In this document: piece after piece, positions 22,190 through 36,790 of the stretch
How the letters are laid out: every line of letters starts with the position of its first letter
How positions within the stretch are numbered: the stretch's first letter is position 1
Origin: Linyphia triangularis
Taxonomy: Eukaryota; Arthropoda; Arachnida; Araneae; Linyphiidae
Assembly: GCA_963978545.1 (NCBI GenBank)
Contig: OZ021726.1
Location: 55,969,959 to 56,033,958 of the forward strand
Length of the DNA: 64,000 nucleotides
Direction: 5' to 3'
The notes under the pieces: model-generated
Told to the model about the DNA's origin: nothing
Database searches by the model: none
What the model saw: the letters and a program-made list of their open reading frames with translations, nothing else
Program-made: the position numbers and the translations under genes

Positions 22190-23571
22190 ATTTAGCAAAT
22201 CAACAGATGATCACATTTTTCTCTAATTCATTTTTCAAAGTACGCTATTGAAATTTTTTTTCGTAAGATATAGAAATTAAAGGACACTAGGAATAATTCA
22301 ATTAATATTTTCTTTCACGAGTAAATTCATTTCAAAACCATTTTACTTCAAAACCATTTTACCATTTTTCTTTAAAAAATAATACCTTTAAATGGTATTT
22401 AAACCTTCAAAATCTTCATTTTTTGAGTAAGAGTCATCTATGAAAAATATTAATTTAAAATAAATTAAATAACACTTAATGAGCTCATATATCGTGTGAT
22501 CCCCGCATATGCTCCCTAAATATTTTATTAATTATAATTATACAGTATTGCTAGGTTTTCTTTTATTTTTAGGCGGACGGTATCGCCACTTGATACCATT
22601 TTATAATTTTTTGATGATTAGAATATATTAAAAAAAATCTTATTTGTAATAGGATTTTTTTTTTGATGATCTTTGAATATTTGATTAGTATTACTTATTT
22701 CAATATTTTATTTGAAAATAAAATTAGTGTTAATTGTTCAAATATTTGGTATGCTATTGAGATTTATTCTTAATGTGTTCGCAATATAGAAAGTCAATTT
22801 CACAATATAAAAAAAAACATACTTGCTACAGTATCTACTGACTGCTTAATCCAGTAAAATAATAAATGAACTCTGAAATAATTTTTAATACAACTGCTCA
22901 TATTTTTCTCTGATTCGTTTTTCAATGTATGCTATCATCATTTTTTATCTTAAGGCATAGAAAATAAAGGACACTACGAATAATTCAATCAATATATCTT
23001 TCACGAGAAAATTCACATCAAGACTTTACCCTTTTTCTTTAAAAACAAAACAAAAAAAACAACAAAAAAATAGTATCTTTAATTGTTTTTTAAATCATTA
23101 AAATCTTCCTTTTTTTTTAGTAAGAGTAGTAAATACATCTCATCTATGAAAATTATTTATTTTAAATACATTTTAATGAGGTCATATACATCATGTGTTC
23201 AGCGTATGCTCGATAAATATTTTATTAATTGTAATAAGACAGTATCGCTAAGTTTTCTTTTATTTTTGGTTGCTCATTATCGCCACTTGAAATTTTTTTA
23301 ATGAAATTTAAAAAAAAAACAAAAAAAAAAACAGCTTTTTGTAATAAGAATAGTTTTTTGCGGATGAGCTTTGAATATTTTATTAGTTTTACTTATTTGA
23401 ATATTTCGTTGGAAAATACCACTAGTGCTAAGTGTTCAAATATTTGGTATGCTATTCAGATTTACTCTTAACACATTCGCATTATAGAAAGTTCACAACA
23501 TAAAAAATGAGATTTGCCACTGTATCTACTGACTATTTAATCCAGTATAATAATAAATGAACGCAGATATA
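22190..23571. repeat. Tandem duplication, 691-bp unit, two copies
   Basis: The unit at about 22190-22880 is repeated at 22881-23571. 'gtatctactgact' occurs at 22831 and 23522, 691 bp apart. Other paired landmarks are aaaggacacta, 'tatcgccacttga' and 'tcaaatatttggtatgctat'. The copies differ by many substitutions and small indels, so the duplication is old. Neither copy has a coding frame. Confidence 0.85.
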
Positions 23572-25026
23572 ATTTTTTAATGAGAGATAATCATAAAATT
23601 GTAAGCACGAAACTAATTTTATTTCAATAATATTAAAATGGGTAGTGCTTTAAATGAGCAAAAATAGTTTTAATAACTTTGTATTTTAAGACTTTTGAGT
23701 ACATTTCCTTAAAGTGTTTCTAAGTACTTATATTTAACTGAATAACTAAACAAAACACTCAACTTAATACGGAAAAGAAAGTTAAGAACTAATCAGAAAA
23801 GAGAAAAAATATATTTTCTTTCATCTCAAATGAGATAATTTTATTTGTATTAACTGAGTACTAATAAAAGCGATCTATAATAAGAAACTCCATTGAAAAT
23901 CTAAAATAGAACAAGTAGATTGGGAGTTCATATGTCAAGCCTTTGATAACTTCCATTATTGTCATTTTGTGGGATAAAAATAAAATAAGCAATTGCAATG
24001 TGCGCATTTGACCCGGAAAATTTCGCGCTATCTACTGAGATAAATAAAAGAGATTCTCTTATCCAATGTAGCAGATAGAGTTGTTTTCAAAAGCCTGTTA
24101 ATATCACTTGTCTATTTAAAGAATTTTCAAAACAAGAATAAAAATACCATTTTCTGTATTCTCGTACATAATAGAATTGGCTATGATGAAAGGATGCCAG
24201 CTTTTTCATACCATGTTGATTTAAACACATTTTCTCTGAATAACTGTTAACGAGGGATTTAATGGTTTTATAGATTTTACAAAAGTTTCTGGAACTGTTT
24301 TTAATTAATTTCTATTAAAGAAGTCTCTCGTAGATACCTTTATGCTCAGCGTGGCTATAATTAAGTTGTACTTCATTTGATTCACCTATAGCATATACCA
24401 ATTAATTGAATATATCTTATTGAAATTTGATATACATGCTATGGAGCTCATGGGAAAATGATACATAAAAATAAGAAAAAATCGGGTTAAACGATTGCCA
24501 TCAAATGGACATATGATACTTCGAAGGTTTCTATGGAAAACCCGCCTACCCGGCAGGATTATTTGCAGGAGGATGCATATCGACTAAATTTTTGGATCTT
24601 TATTTTTAAAAATGGTTTTTGGATTTGCTTTTGAATTATTAATAAATAGTTCGGCATTAATTTTCTGTTTAAATTGAATAATTTAAAACCCGTATTATAC
24701 TTATTTTGTCCTGTGAATTTTGCCACTTTCGCCCATTTATTTTTAGTTTCAATTACAGGGGCACTAGACTGTCCCTCCCTTTCTCCCTTGACAGCCACTG
24801 GCATCTCACATGCTTGAAAATTAACTTTACAGGCTGACATTCATCGGGAATTTATGAATAAAGGTTTAGGTTTAAAAAAAAAAAAAAAAATCCAATAAAG
24901 TTTTGAATATCTGGAAAGTACCGAATATCTGCAATATTGTCCTTGATCCGCCATTTGGAAACATTTGAACTATTTTTTTAATTTTTATTTTGAATAGATA
25001 ATTTTCTTATTGTCCTAATACAGCAT
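23572..25026. other. Unassigned AT-rich sequence
   Basis: Includes a 93-codon minus-strand frame at 24559-24840 with no recognisable domain. Nothing else was recognised. Confidence 0.35.
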
Positions 25027-25764
25027 AAACTAGGGGTGTGGAACATCGCAACACTTTCAATTACACTATAATACTGACGTGGATTTGCGTCATGTACCGC
25101 TATTATATTTTCATCATTTATTTAGAAAAATTGCCAATATGGCGATATTTTTTGCGATAATTCTTGTATAAATCTTAAAAAAAAAAAAAAAATCGAAAAA
25201 ATTGTGATTTTGGCTATGTACTTTTCGATAATCCTTATATTATCTTTTATTATAAGTGAACTGAGGAGGAGAAGAAAAAACGATCGTCGATGAGGTATGC
25301 TAAAGGAAAGAGAACTCTGTGTTGAAAGCATTCGTTTTTCAACTTTTTACGCCATAAAAGTATTTTTACGTGAATTTCGGAGTTGGGGATGTTTAGAACA
25401 CCTTAAGAGGCATTTACGCAGGGATTTTTATCAAAATCGTTGGAGCCGTTTCTTAGCAATCATTGAAAAACATGATTTTTTCAATGGCAGCTGCCTTATG
25501 CGCATGCGCGATTTTGATGAAAACCTTAATGGTAGGTCCCATGGCCACTAGCAACCTACATACCAAATTTGAATATCGTAGGTAAATTTGTTCGAGAGTT
25601 ATGCTGACCACAAACACACATACAGACAGACATTTTTTCTAGATCACTTTTTTGAAATAAGAGTGCTCCAAAACGTGTAGAAATACAAAAAAAAAATTTT
25701 TTTTTGACCGAATGCTATACTTTCATTACCCTATGTATAATACATATGGGTAATTGAAAGTAAA
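25027..25764 (+). repeat. Family P dispersed repeat, copy 4 (uninterrupted)
   Basis: The most complete copy of P: aaactaggggtgtggaac start, actttcaattac-like motif, internal blocks in order, and a right end in which ctttcattaccc and gggtaattgaaag form a small terminal hairpin. It serves as the reference for the interrupted copy at 3582-6785. Confidence 0.7.
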
Positions 25765-28700
25765 AAGTTTTATGAAGATCTGTTGATTTATGTAGACTCC
25801 AGAGTTTCTCTAAACATCGCCAATTTATTGGTTTAATCGTGCGTAACTGAAAATGCTTTTATAGAGAAAATAGAAAATAGCTTTAGAGTTTAAAAAAAGT
25901 TTTTAATAAAAAAAAAAAATTAATTAATTAAAAAAGTTTTTAATAGAGTTTTTAAATATCTTTCGTTTTTGTAAAGTATAATTTTTTCTAGCGAGTACTA
26001 TTATTTATTAAAATAACCTTGTTTGAAAAGACAAAAATGCAAGCAAATTTTTCGATTTTTAATGATGATGCTTGCGAAATCAAACTGGAATAAACTGTGT
26101 CATCGGTTAATAACACTGATAATGAATACATAAATTAAAAGTAACTTTTTTCGTAACATTTGCCATCGTATATCATGACTATTCACATTTTTAATGAAAG
26201 ATATAACTACCTACGATACGGCTTGTTAATTTTAGTTTAAGATTTTTTTTTTCTACATTGAATTGAGGTAATGTTAAATTTTAAGGAGTCTAGATATCAA
26301 AATGTATTCAATGAATCGAAAAACATAAATGTTGATTAGTCAGTTTTTTTTTTTATCTTCAGCACCTAAAATATTGAAAAAATGAGCATTACTATACAAG
26401 AAAAATTATAAAATACTTATCTTGAAAGATGTATTTTTATGCAAAAACCAAGTCATACTTTGTATGCAAACTCAAGATAATTAAAACCCATCAGCTGATG
26501 TCTTTTAATTTTCAGATTTTATTCAGGCTGAGTCGGATCTTATTTAACTAAACTATAGATGGAAGGCAAATGATAACACTTGAGACAAACATTAGAAGCT
26601 CTACTTTTAAAAAATAATTTTATAATAAACTGCAGATATATTTAAAAAAAATAATTATATACCTCTTAAATAAAAAACATATTTTTATTTTATTTACGTT
26701 ACGTTACGTTGAAAATGTTATATTTTTTAATATTTAAACATTTTAAGAAAAAATTAAATTAGTATGACTTGTATGATTGGGTTGAGAAATAGAACTATTC
26801 AAATATTCTTACGTTTATTAAAAAAATTATCTCAGTAAAAGGCCACCCTTTTCTATTGTTGCTTCAGATTAATAATTAACCTACATGCTGCCATTTAATC
26901 GAAACTTGACAGGCTGACTCGTTGTCGATGCCGATGTATTCTATAAAATTTTGGAGGCAAAAAAGAGTTCATATCACGGAATCAATGGTTTTCTTCGTAA
27001 AGGACAAACACTATGCAAACTCGATTTGAACCCAAAACCCCTTAAATAAGTTGAAGTAGTGCATAGAAGTTGGTAATGCATATAAATGATTTATATTAAA
27101 AACTTTATTTTTATAGGTTAATTTTATTTTAATTTTTTTATAAATTAATGATATTTTTGACAGTTAATGATTAATTATTTTATTTAACAATTAAGTTATA
27201 AGTTATTAATATAAATATATTTTTCATTCGTACTATCATAAAAATCTCATTAAGTTTACTTCATTTTGAAGTAATTTGAAATATTAAATGTGCGTTTTCT
27301 GTAGAACGCCCTAAGAAGTTTAAATACTTAAAACAGCTCGTAATTTTTCTTCTCATTTATTTTTCTTTCATTATGATTCTCGAGGTCTGGAAATGTTTTT
27401 AGCGTTTCACTGAAGGACGCTATGCCTGTTTTAAGATGTTCTCTTTTTTATGATTTGAATCTAAACTACATATTACATCAAACGAGTAAAAAAAGATATC
27501 GGTCAAGGTTCACCACTTTTTACCTGCAAACTAAAATCTTAAATTGTGAAGAAATTAGAGATGCAAGGTGATTGCCACATTCTAAACATAAACCTAGTTT
27601 TTTTTTAAAAGATACATTTTCGAATTCTAAAACTCATATGTATATTTTTAACAAAAAAAAAAAAAGATTTCGGTTGATTGCATTACATTAAATATTTGCT
27701 ATTGACGATTTGAAAGTATATTTTAACAAACACAAATAACGTTTTACTATTTTAATTAACAATCTTTGACGCAAAAGGTAGGGGCGTCATACTTTATGCG
27801 AGTTAGTCTGATTTAAATATATACCACCTAAAAATATTAGGAAATATTTAGGGAAATAGTATACTCATCAATAAATGCAAAGCACACAATCTAAAATAGT
27901 TGAAACCGTTTTATATTCAAGCAAAATTTGTGTAAGTTACAGTGCAGTAAACAGTATCTGAAAGAATTAAAAGGTCTGTATCAAAGTAGTTAATCTATAG
28001 CTCTCCCACCATAATATAACTTAACACTTAGAAACAATAATTACCGCACCCGCACTACAACAAAATAATTAATAATTTCAAAATACCATTAAAAACATTT
28101 TACAAAATTTCTAAGTACTGTACTGGCAGTTAAATATCAAGGGGAAATATTTTTTATACCGTTCAGATAATTGCAGGATACTCTTTCATGACTTAACTTG
28201 TTGATTTCAAAAAATTTGTGATCAAATTGAACCCTGGCCAAATCATCAAAATCAAAATGTATCTTTTAAATTAGAATACTGAATATTCTGACTCGAGAAT
28301 TTAATGTACATAATCTAATGGCTAAATGTTCTTAAATGTCTTTCTAGTGAAAAACAACCAGCAGGTTTATAATTTTGAAATAAGTAAATCTCAAGTATGT
28401 TTCTATATTTAGAATGGTGATTAAAGAATGATTTGAAGGAGACAGTCTTTTCCGTTTGTCCTTTAAAGAAACACAATAAGCTTGCGATACGGAAAAGCTA
28501 TTTCTATACATTTTTTTAACAACGCCTTAATGTATCTCTGCTATTTTACGCAAGGTTAATATTTTTTCTAAGTGATTTGCAATTCATTGAAATGTTTCAA
28601 GAGTACTTTTGTTATTTCAAACAATACATAAAAAATGTAAACGATATTTCATTGGTTCATTGCAAAACTAAACATACCATAAGTAATTAAAGTAAAATCT

Positions 28701-28819
28701 AGAAAAAAAACTTTTCTCTCCATTGATTTCCTTGCTTATCGTGACTTGCCAACAGTCACTCAATCTTGACTCTTGATTATAGTTAAAGTTACGGCTGAGA
28801 AAATCGAGAAACGGGGCAG
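25765..28819. other. Unassigned AT-rich sequence
   Basis: About 3 kb of very AT-rich DNA. No frame, RNA gene or repeat end was recognised. Confidence 0.4.
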
Positions 28820-29230
28820 TGTTCCTCCTCCAAGCACCTATGTCAAGACGGCAGAAAGAAAAAACTTCAATTGTATATTATGTCGATCGATCTCAGGCCG
28901 ATTCCATCCCTTCACACCTCAGTTTCTATTATAGCTAGAATTCTGATTTTTTCACATCGTTTGGTCGCATATGTACAGACGAAAAATACCAATATAATTA
29001 TCAATGTTGAAGAAGGAACCTTGGCAAAAAAAAAAATTACTTAGAAGTTACCGGAATTTTGTTCCTCTTCTGGTTGTCAACAAAATTTCAGCCAGCTAAA
29101 AGTCAAAACGGTTTGATGAAATTCGATCATTCTCTCTCTCTCTTTTTCTTTTTTTTTAAATTTAAGTTGATTAAATGGGGTGCCTTTTGTATGCTTTGTT
29201 GGGAATGGGAAGAGTTGGGGAGAGAATGAT
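28820..29230 (+). repeat. Family Z dispersed repeat
   Basis: The first part (28820-28946) matches 15645-15776. The second part (28970-29170) matches 18534-18730, with 'gacgaaaaataccaatata' and 'ccggaattttgttcctcttc'. It therefore links the two fragments into one family. It ends in a CT-rich microsatellite near 29131. Confidence 0.5.
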
Positions 29231-32043
29231 ACGTAACAAGTCGTTAAAAAAGTAGTGATATGTAAAGAAATAAACAGGCTTGTAAAAACATGCTAAGTAA
29301 AATAGCCAGATAAAAATGTAGGAAATTACACATGCTGACGGCAAAGAGGATGTTTTTCATTTTTTTAGTTATTTTGTACTATGAAATTATTGTTGACTTC
29401 TTTGCTTAAAAGGGGGTTCAGCACCTCCATAGGAGCCCATGTTAAATTCAACAACTTTGGGGGCATCTCATTTAATAACCGATTCTTCAATCATTATGAA
29501 ACTTTCGCAGTTTAATATTTGGATACTTTTAAATACTTTAACCCGAGATTTTTTTTGATTTTTTAAAAATTAAAAAATTACGATTTTCTAAAAAAATGTT
29601 TAAGAAAAACGTTAAAATTTTAGACTATTTTTTTTTTTTTTTTAAGTAAGCTACTTACCATTAATTACACGAGTTAAAGTATTTAAATGCATCAGAGATA
29701 TATGTATAAAAAATTTCAAGCATTTATGTCAAATAGATTTTAAGCTGTATGTCCCAAACATGAAGAAACGGCATTTTGAAAAATTCGGCTTTGAAGTAAA
29801 AAAAAACATGCATTAAATACCTACATTTTGTTTACTTCAACAAATTATTAAAAATACTTTGGAATAAGATATAAATGCAAATGGGGCATCATTTTAAAGA
29901 GAAGAATTTAAATTTTAATAAACATTAATAAACTTGAAATTAATAATCTGAGATTTTTTTCATGTGCCGGACCCCCTAACGGGTATTTTACAATGTCTAG
30001 TGTTTTTTCTACTTTGCTTTGATTAGTTAGTGGTAAAGCAAATGTGAGAAGAACACTGATGTTTCTAATAAAGTACGATAGTAACTCTGTCATTAAAAGG
30101 CAGCGTCTACGCACGTTTGTATAAATGTACAAAAGCTCTAGATACCAAGCACGTGAATTTGGCTATATTTATTGGTTGTATTTCTTCTCTGTTACGATTG
30201 ATGACATGTAATAACAAAGACGCTGTCAATGCAGAAGATATTTGAAAACAAAAATGTCGAGAATTTGGTGAACAACTTGGCAAGGAAAATCTTGTCATCG
30301 AATATCCAAGTTCTAATCCGATATCACTATTTTCGGCCGAGAAATGAATTCTCATATAGTTACTTGGAAGCATCCTTCCGGTCAAATTTTAAGTAACTAT
30401 CGGTTATATTTTATTAAAATTTTTTATTGGGGCCTTTGAATATGATACATGTGTGTAGCATTTATGGTTTTAGCTCAAGAACTGACAGTCTTCCATTCGC
30501 ATTTTCAGTTATTTTTTGTTGAATTTTGGTATGAGAACTTATCTCAAAGAGTTCTGTTACATATCACATGTGTCTGTGGTATTTTCAGTTTTGTATGGTA
30601 ATGTTGAACTCAAAACGACTTACACAGCCATTTTATCCATTTCTCTCTGCATTAGTGTAGTGAAAAGCTAAAAAATTGTATTTAAAATACACTTTTTGCT
30701 CTACATTTATTAATCAGCTTAAACAAAGATTATGTGTTTTTGTCTGTGTGATCGGGAAAATTTTTCTCAAATCTAGAAATTGACAATTACTTACATCATT
30801 AAGCTCACCAACTTCGTGAGATCTGTAAAAATTAATATCGTCATGCAATATTATCGAATTTATAATAAATTATGAATTGAAAAGTGATAATGATCAGTCG
30901 ATTCAAATTTCAAAAGAGGTAACGAGAGCTATAGTATATTTGAAAGCTGTGTGATGTTCCACTCCTCTACTTTTCTTTCACGTGTATGTATGCAGTTGAA
31001 AACTCATATTGAACAAAATCAATGTATAAATCAAAATTAAAAAAACACACACACAAAAAAAACCCAGCTCAGTTCTGAAAGCGAGAAAAATTAATTAGGA
31101 TTGATTTATACAGTAAAATCATAAATTTTTATGAGAAAATGTGTTGTCTTTCTAGTTGTAAAAAAAAAAAAAAAATTGAAACATATTAGTGTTTTTTCAA
31201 CTATCTTTTTGAGATGAACAAAGTCATTGAAGCCTGCTGCGACCCCATCGCTTCGGTTGACATTTCTGACATTGAAGACAACTGTGACTACATTTTATTA
31301 AAAATTAGTGCAGAGAAATAAATAGCAAATGTAAAAACAACTTGAAAAGGCACATTCGAATTTATACATCGAAGTCTGTTTAGTTTAAGGACACGTATTC
31401 AATCAGTTCGCCATTTTAAAATGTGGTAAGTTCGAATTTCTACAAGTTTCAATCCATTCCAATCGAAATTTTATTATGTTTCAGTTTGACTTTCTTATTG
31501 TACCCTTAATGTTTTTTGACTTTCAAACTTTGTTGGAACGTGAATTTTGCGATAGCATTTGTCATTTAGGCTTTTGCAATGACATATATAAAAAAAATTC
31601 TCGTATTTTGGCGTTGATTATAGTAGTCCCTCCCTGACGAAGTTACTATAATCGACAAATATGCATTTTCCAATTGTTTTTGCATTTGTTATTTATTTCT
31701 CTGCTGTAATTTCAATAACTACTAATGCTGTCATTTGGCTTTAGAGCCGATAACTTAGTCGGTTGATTTTAACTTAAATTTGTTTAAAGAGGTCACGTTT
31801 TTTTATTTTTCACTTTGAATTTAGATTAATCTGTCATATACAATTAAAAAAATTAACTTAGGAAGCACTAGATACAGACGTCATCGAATCAATCCTCAAA
31901 AACTTGAACAAAAGTACAATATTTGATTTATAATGTTATTAGTCTAAAAACATTAGTTTTTCTCGTAAAGGTGTCCTTAGTCGATATAAAATTACTAAAA
32001 ATCAAAAAGACAACTAATAATGTATTCAAATTGATTTACACTT
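29231..32043. other. Unassigned AT-rich sequence
   Basis: Holds a minus-strand scrap of family P near 30930-30965 (gtgatgttccactcctcta) and a short hairpin near 31610-31655 (gattatagtag...ttactataatc). No gene is supported. Confidence 0.4.
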
Positions 32044-32056
32044 GCAAGCCGGGTTG

Positions 32057-32234
32057 GTTGATTGTTTCCAGATTATATGGCGCTGTCAGCAACACGAGGG
32101 CTATAATACACCGAAACATTCGTCATTAGACAAGCCAACATACATTTACAAACACCCATGCTTAACACGGGACTCGAACCCGCAACCACGCTGTCTAGAA
32201 GCTAGCACGCTAACTACTATACCGTTTGGTCGGC
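32057..32234 (-). mobile_element. tRNA-derived SINE (family A), copy 3
   Basis: The reverse complement reads gccgaccaaacggtatag, then the A box, the B box ggttcgagtcc and the family A body. The flanks gcaagccgggttg (32044-32056) and gcaagcagggttg (32235-32247) form a 13-bp target duplication with one mismatch. The 68- and 70-codon frames here are translations of the SINE. Confidence 0.9.
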
Positions 32235-32247
32235 GCAAGCAGGGTTG

Positions 32248-35200
32248 TATCTAATGATCAACTGATTACTATATGAGATCTGTATCGTATGTATTAAAAG
32301 TATAGTAATATGGTTGCACGAATATTAACCTCGAAAAAGCATCCTGTTAACTCAGATGATTGATTTAGTTATAGGTGTCAAACGTTATAGTTTAGTTATA
32401 GGGGCAAAGGGGGCGATCGCCCCTGTGCTCCCCTGACAGCGGAGGCAAAGTATCATTTATCACCCATTTCAAAAATGTGTTTTTCCAATAAAAAATATCG
32501 CGTAAAAAGAACATTTTGTTAAGTTCTAAAGAAAAAAAAATCCTGTAAAAATAGAAAGTAGACTCAATATTTGTAAGCACACCGACACTATCCACCCATC
32601 TCAGCCAAATGAGAATCAAGTAAGCGTAGCAGCTCTTTTGCAAAATTTCATTAAAAAATATATCTTAAAGCATTGTATGATATTGGAATAAGTAATTTTA
32701 TAATAATGAGATTACTGGTATAGGCTCTTTTTTTATTAATTATTATCTAAAATTATTAAAATTAGCTTTCTTCGTTTTAATGCAATATCATAAAAGTATA
32801 TCTTTTAAAATAATGTACGATGTTAAAATAAATTATTTTATGATGATGAATTAACTGGTTAGTGTTCTTACTTTTTCCATAAAATATTTGTGAAATAGTT
32901 TTATGCAAATAACTTTGCTACATAAATCAAACAGTTTGATAAAAATTCATTGCTTGGCATGGAAATAAGCTCAATAAAATCAGTAGGTAGATCACGAAAA
33001 AAGTGTTTCTGGAAATCCCTTCTTTCCATCGAGTTAATCCACCAAGTCTCGCCACCAAGGTAAAAGTTCAAAGTTGACGCCTATGCTTAGTGACGATTCC
33101 AGTGCGAGAGAAATTATTATGAAAATTTAAAAGTGTCTGAGTCAAAATACTCTTCTTATTAAAAAGTATCACGTGTAAAATCACGCGATTTTCTTTATGG
33201 AATAAAAAAAATTATGAGACAGGAGTATAATTTTCCACTAAGCATTAAAACTGATTTCCATCCCATGTGATACTTATGTTATTAATAGCTAAACAATTGT
33301 GGAGGACTATTTTAGATACATGTGTAACGGCTGGAGTTTTTACAGCAATTAAAATATTTTTATTTGAAGGACGAGATTGAAATTCTAACTTCATGCGCTT
33401 CATCACAAGGAAAACCCATGCATGTAATAATTAGACTGCATTGAGGTAGTAATTTACCCTTACAGGAGATATTCATTATGAACTCTGATTACTAAAAAAC
33501 TATAATTATAATTCACATAAATCTAATCATTACCCGAAAATTAAAAATATAAACTGTCAATCCTGCCTTAGACAACGTTTGTTATTCTCATTATTATAAA
33601 ATGTGTCGTTTAGGAGATGAAATTAATAATACATTAGAAAATGTTACTCTGCGTTGATAAATTAAAAAAAAATTATGAAATCGTTATATTGCAATGATAA
33701 TATTCATAAAGAACATTTATAGATACAAACTATAATTACTAAATGTGTTACTTTATATAACAGCCAAAGAAATTTACTGTCTTCCTTAAAATTATAATAT
33801 TTAATAAGGTAGTACGGTATATTGCTAGTCGATCAGATGAAATGTCTGCAGTTTTGTCAGTTGTACTAATTGACTTCAATATGCGCGGAAAAAAAAAAAA
33901 AAAAAAAAAAACAAGAAATAATTTTTACTTTGAAAAACACGGAACGTTTTGAATTTTTGGAGTAGGCGTCAAACTATAATTGTCAAATTCGAAACCAAAC
34001 AAACTTTTCCTTCATAATAACACATCAAATACCAGTCAAAATATACTTCGAAGGAGTTATTTATCACGTTATCGAAGTTCTTTATCTAATGTTGTTACCA
34101 ATTTGTAACCTGAATGGCACTGGATTTTGAAAATGAGTTTAATTAAAACTTTCTGTTGAATAAAAGTCATTGCTTTCAACTATGTTTTCTTATATGCAAC
34201 TTTTCTCTCTCTTTAGAATTCCTTCATTGTGAAAATTAAAATAATTAATTTAGTTAGCTTCCTCGATTCCCTTCATCTCAAATATCTTTTTAAAATAGTG
34301 TAAGGTAAGTTTTTGAATGAGTTGTATTTCGGTTAAATTTACACATAAAGGGTTCATTATTTCAGGAATAGTTTTGTAACTGACTAAATGCAAAGAACTA
34401 TATAACAATTAAAATTTCGTAACTTTTAAAATAAATTACCAATGACAATCACACTTCTGTTTTATTTATTTACCTTATTTTGAGCATTTTTGAGGTTTAC
34501 AATAATGTCCTATAACTAATAATGAAAAGAATAAATCCCGTAACACCCTGTATACATACAGATAGAATGAAATAATATTCCTTTTTTGAAGATGATTAAA
34601 AAATCCTTAGGCGCTATTAAAAAGTATAACTTTAAGGCAGAATAGTAAATTTTTTCTAACGGAAATATAAATTTTATTTAATTGGTGTATTTAAAAAAAT
34701 ATTCACTTGATATTTCCAAAATCAATGGATCAACAGATATTTCCAAACTCAGAAAAAATTCTGGATCCGCCTTTATGCAAGTCCTATTGTCATGAATAAA
34801 GCTACGAGTAAGAATGTTATTTTACACCGATGGTAATCATAGAGAAATGATAAAATAAAACATACTATTGTTTGAATTCCATCACGTAACTAAATATCGA
34901 ATTTTTCAGTTCAGTATTCTAGTTGTTTATTTTATGATTTACAAATGGTTAAACGACTCTTTAAAATGACTCTTTCTTAATTCAATCCCCCCCCCCCCTC
35001 TCCCTATTTATTTTCATTTTAGTCACACCTTCACTGACATAGTTTTGGTGACTGGGGCAGTGTGTGCATGCTTTCTTTCAACATTTAAAATTTAAGAAAT
35101 GAAGTTGAATACCTTATTGTACCTAAAGAATGTAAGAAAACGAACGTTCTTGTTAAGGGCGATTACAGTTGAATGATTGAAATGTAATCATTCTCATGTC

Positions 35201-35563
35201 AATCATTAAATGCACTTAAGACGTTACAATAGAATCGCCGTTTCTACTGTGGTTCTAGCTTAGTTGGTTTTCAATTCAGCATACATCAGTAAGATGGTGA
35301 ATAAAATTATACAACAATTTGTACGGTTTAAGTATTTCCTTCAAAACGAATGAGAGATAATTATTTAAATTTAATTAATTAAGTCAAAGTACTTTTTATC
35401 AATATCAACTTACAGCGCTCATGTTTAGTTAATTACAAAAGACCTTCACACTCATATTTTGCTGTTCTTTTTTTTGTGATTTACTTGTTTTGATAGAATT
35501 TCGCAATGGTAATATTTCAGTCTTGAAATACAAATGTCCATTTTCAAATGCCAAAATGTCATA
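32248..35563. other. Unassigned AT-rich sequence
   Basis: Near 32402 the GC-rich gggggcgatcgcccctg resembles a DNA-transposon end, but no partner end was found. Otherwise nothing recognisable. Confidence 0.4.
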
Positions 35564-35600
35564 CAGTGGCGGCCTGTGGTCGAAAATGTTAGTACAACCA
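35564..35600 (+). mobile_element. Single end of a family S hAT-like element
   Basis: cagtggcggcctgtggtcga and the following bases match the reverse complement of the right end of the element at 9180-9542. No partner end was found nearby, so it is a truncated copy or one with a distant or decayed end. Confidence 0.4.
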
Positions 35601-36305
35601 GAAACATGCGACTTCCCACCAACCCCTCCCCCTCCATATACACACACTTTCCACAATCATGTATAAACACACTTGCATTTTTTTTAAAAATTATTTTGAA
35701 AGTCGGATTTTTTTATTTTTTTTTTTTGTACTTAAAAGTACATAATTAGTAGTGATGTTTATATGGAAAAAATTCAGTTTTATTTAAAAATTAAGTAATT
35801 AACATTTAACTCGTTATAATTATCATATTTTTGAACAGTGATTACTCGAGTTTTATGGGGCCAAGAAAATAAATTATGGTTGGAAATTGTTCGTAATATC
35901 ATTCTTAATGTTATGAACCTCTATCTAGTTTCTAGAATATGTAATTTTTTAATAAAATTTTCTAAACATTGAAAGAAAAAAATCGCAATTTTTCCAAAAA
36001 CTTTTGCATTTAAAAATCTAGCAAAATTCATTTTCTTTTCCAATAAATTTGACTGAGGTTCAAAACATGTAATAGTTAATGCAGATTTGAATTCTCAAAT
36101 CTCTTTTTCAAAAATATTATATCAAATTTCAGTTATCATTGCTTATATGAAGTTTCACTTGCCAAAAACACGATTTTTTAGATAGTGAGTTTAAAATATT
36201 CAAATTTATTTTCAGAACAAAATAGTACTTCAAATTAATAAAGTAACTCTCTAGCTTTTAGGTTTAGATGATATCATTATTTTGCAAAAATTCCATCTAG
36301 AGATT

Positions 36306-36341
<36 letters not shown>

Positions 36342-36539
36342 ATGCACGCATTTAACCTATTTTTGCGATATTTCAAGTGTGTACACCAAGTAATACACCT
36401 TAATGAACGCAAATTCTTTGATACTCAAATCCAAGTTTCGTTTCAATTTTTACAAAATAATAACATTTATAATATAACGTTATAAAATAAGAACAATAAA
36501 TTAAATAATTCTGTATAGTTTTCTCACCCCATTCTCTTA
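35601..36539. other. Unassigned AT-rich sequence
   Basis: Contains a run of 30 A at 36310-36339. Nothing else was recognised. Confidence 0.35.
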
Positions 36540-36790
36540 CTCACCCCACCCACGCTGATTCTTATTATATGCGGAGCCAATCAGTTTATCGAATTCTCAA
36601 AGACAACCGATGCTGGAAAACTGCTGAACTGGACGTCTCGCTACACATTACGTGGAGGGGAAGGTTCTGTTGGGTTTCATAGGTTACCATGGAAACGGAG
36701 CAACCGAAACCCTTTTCAGGAACACACGGTTGCTATTCGGAGGAAGATCACAAGTTAGGGTTGATTGGAAGCGTTTTTTTCTTCTCGTGA
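36540..36790. promoter_or_regulatory. GC-richer patch with CCAAT and RFX-type motifs
   Basis: gccaatcag near 36576 is a good NF-Y (CCAAT) match, and gattgg near 36762 is one on the other strand. gttaccatggaaac at 36683-36696 fits the palindromic X-box bound by RFX factors. The patch stands out from AT-rich surroundings. The X-box overlaps an ATG in an ideal accATGG context that opens a 33-codon frame (METEQPKPFSG...) ending near 36790. It may be a promoter, a small first exon or an old repeat end. Confidence 0.25.
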
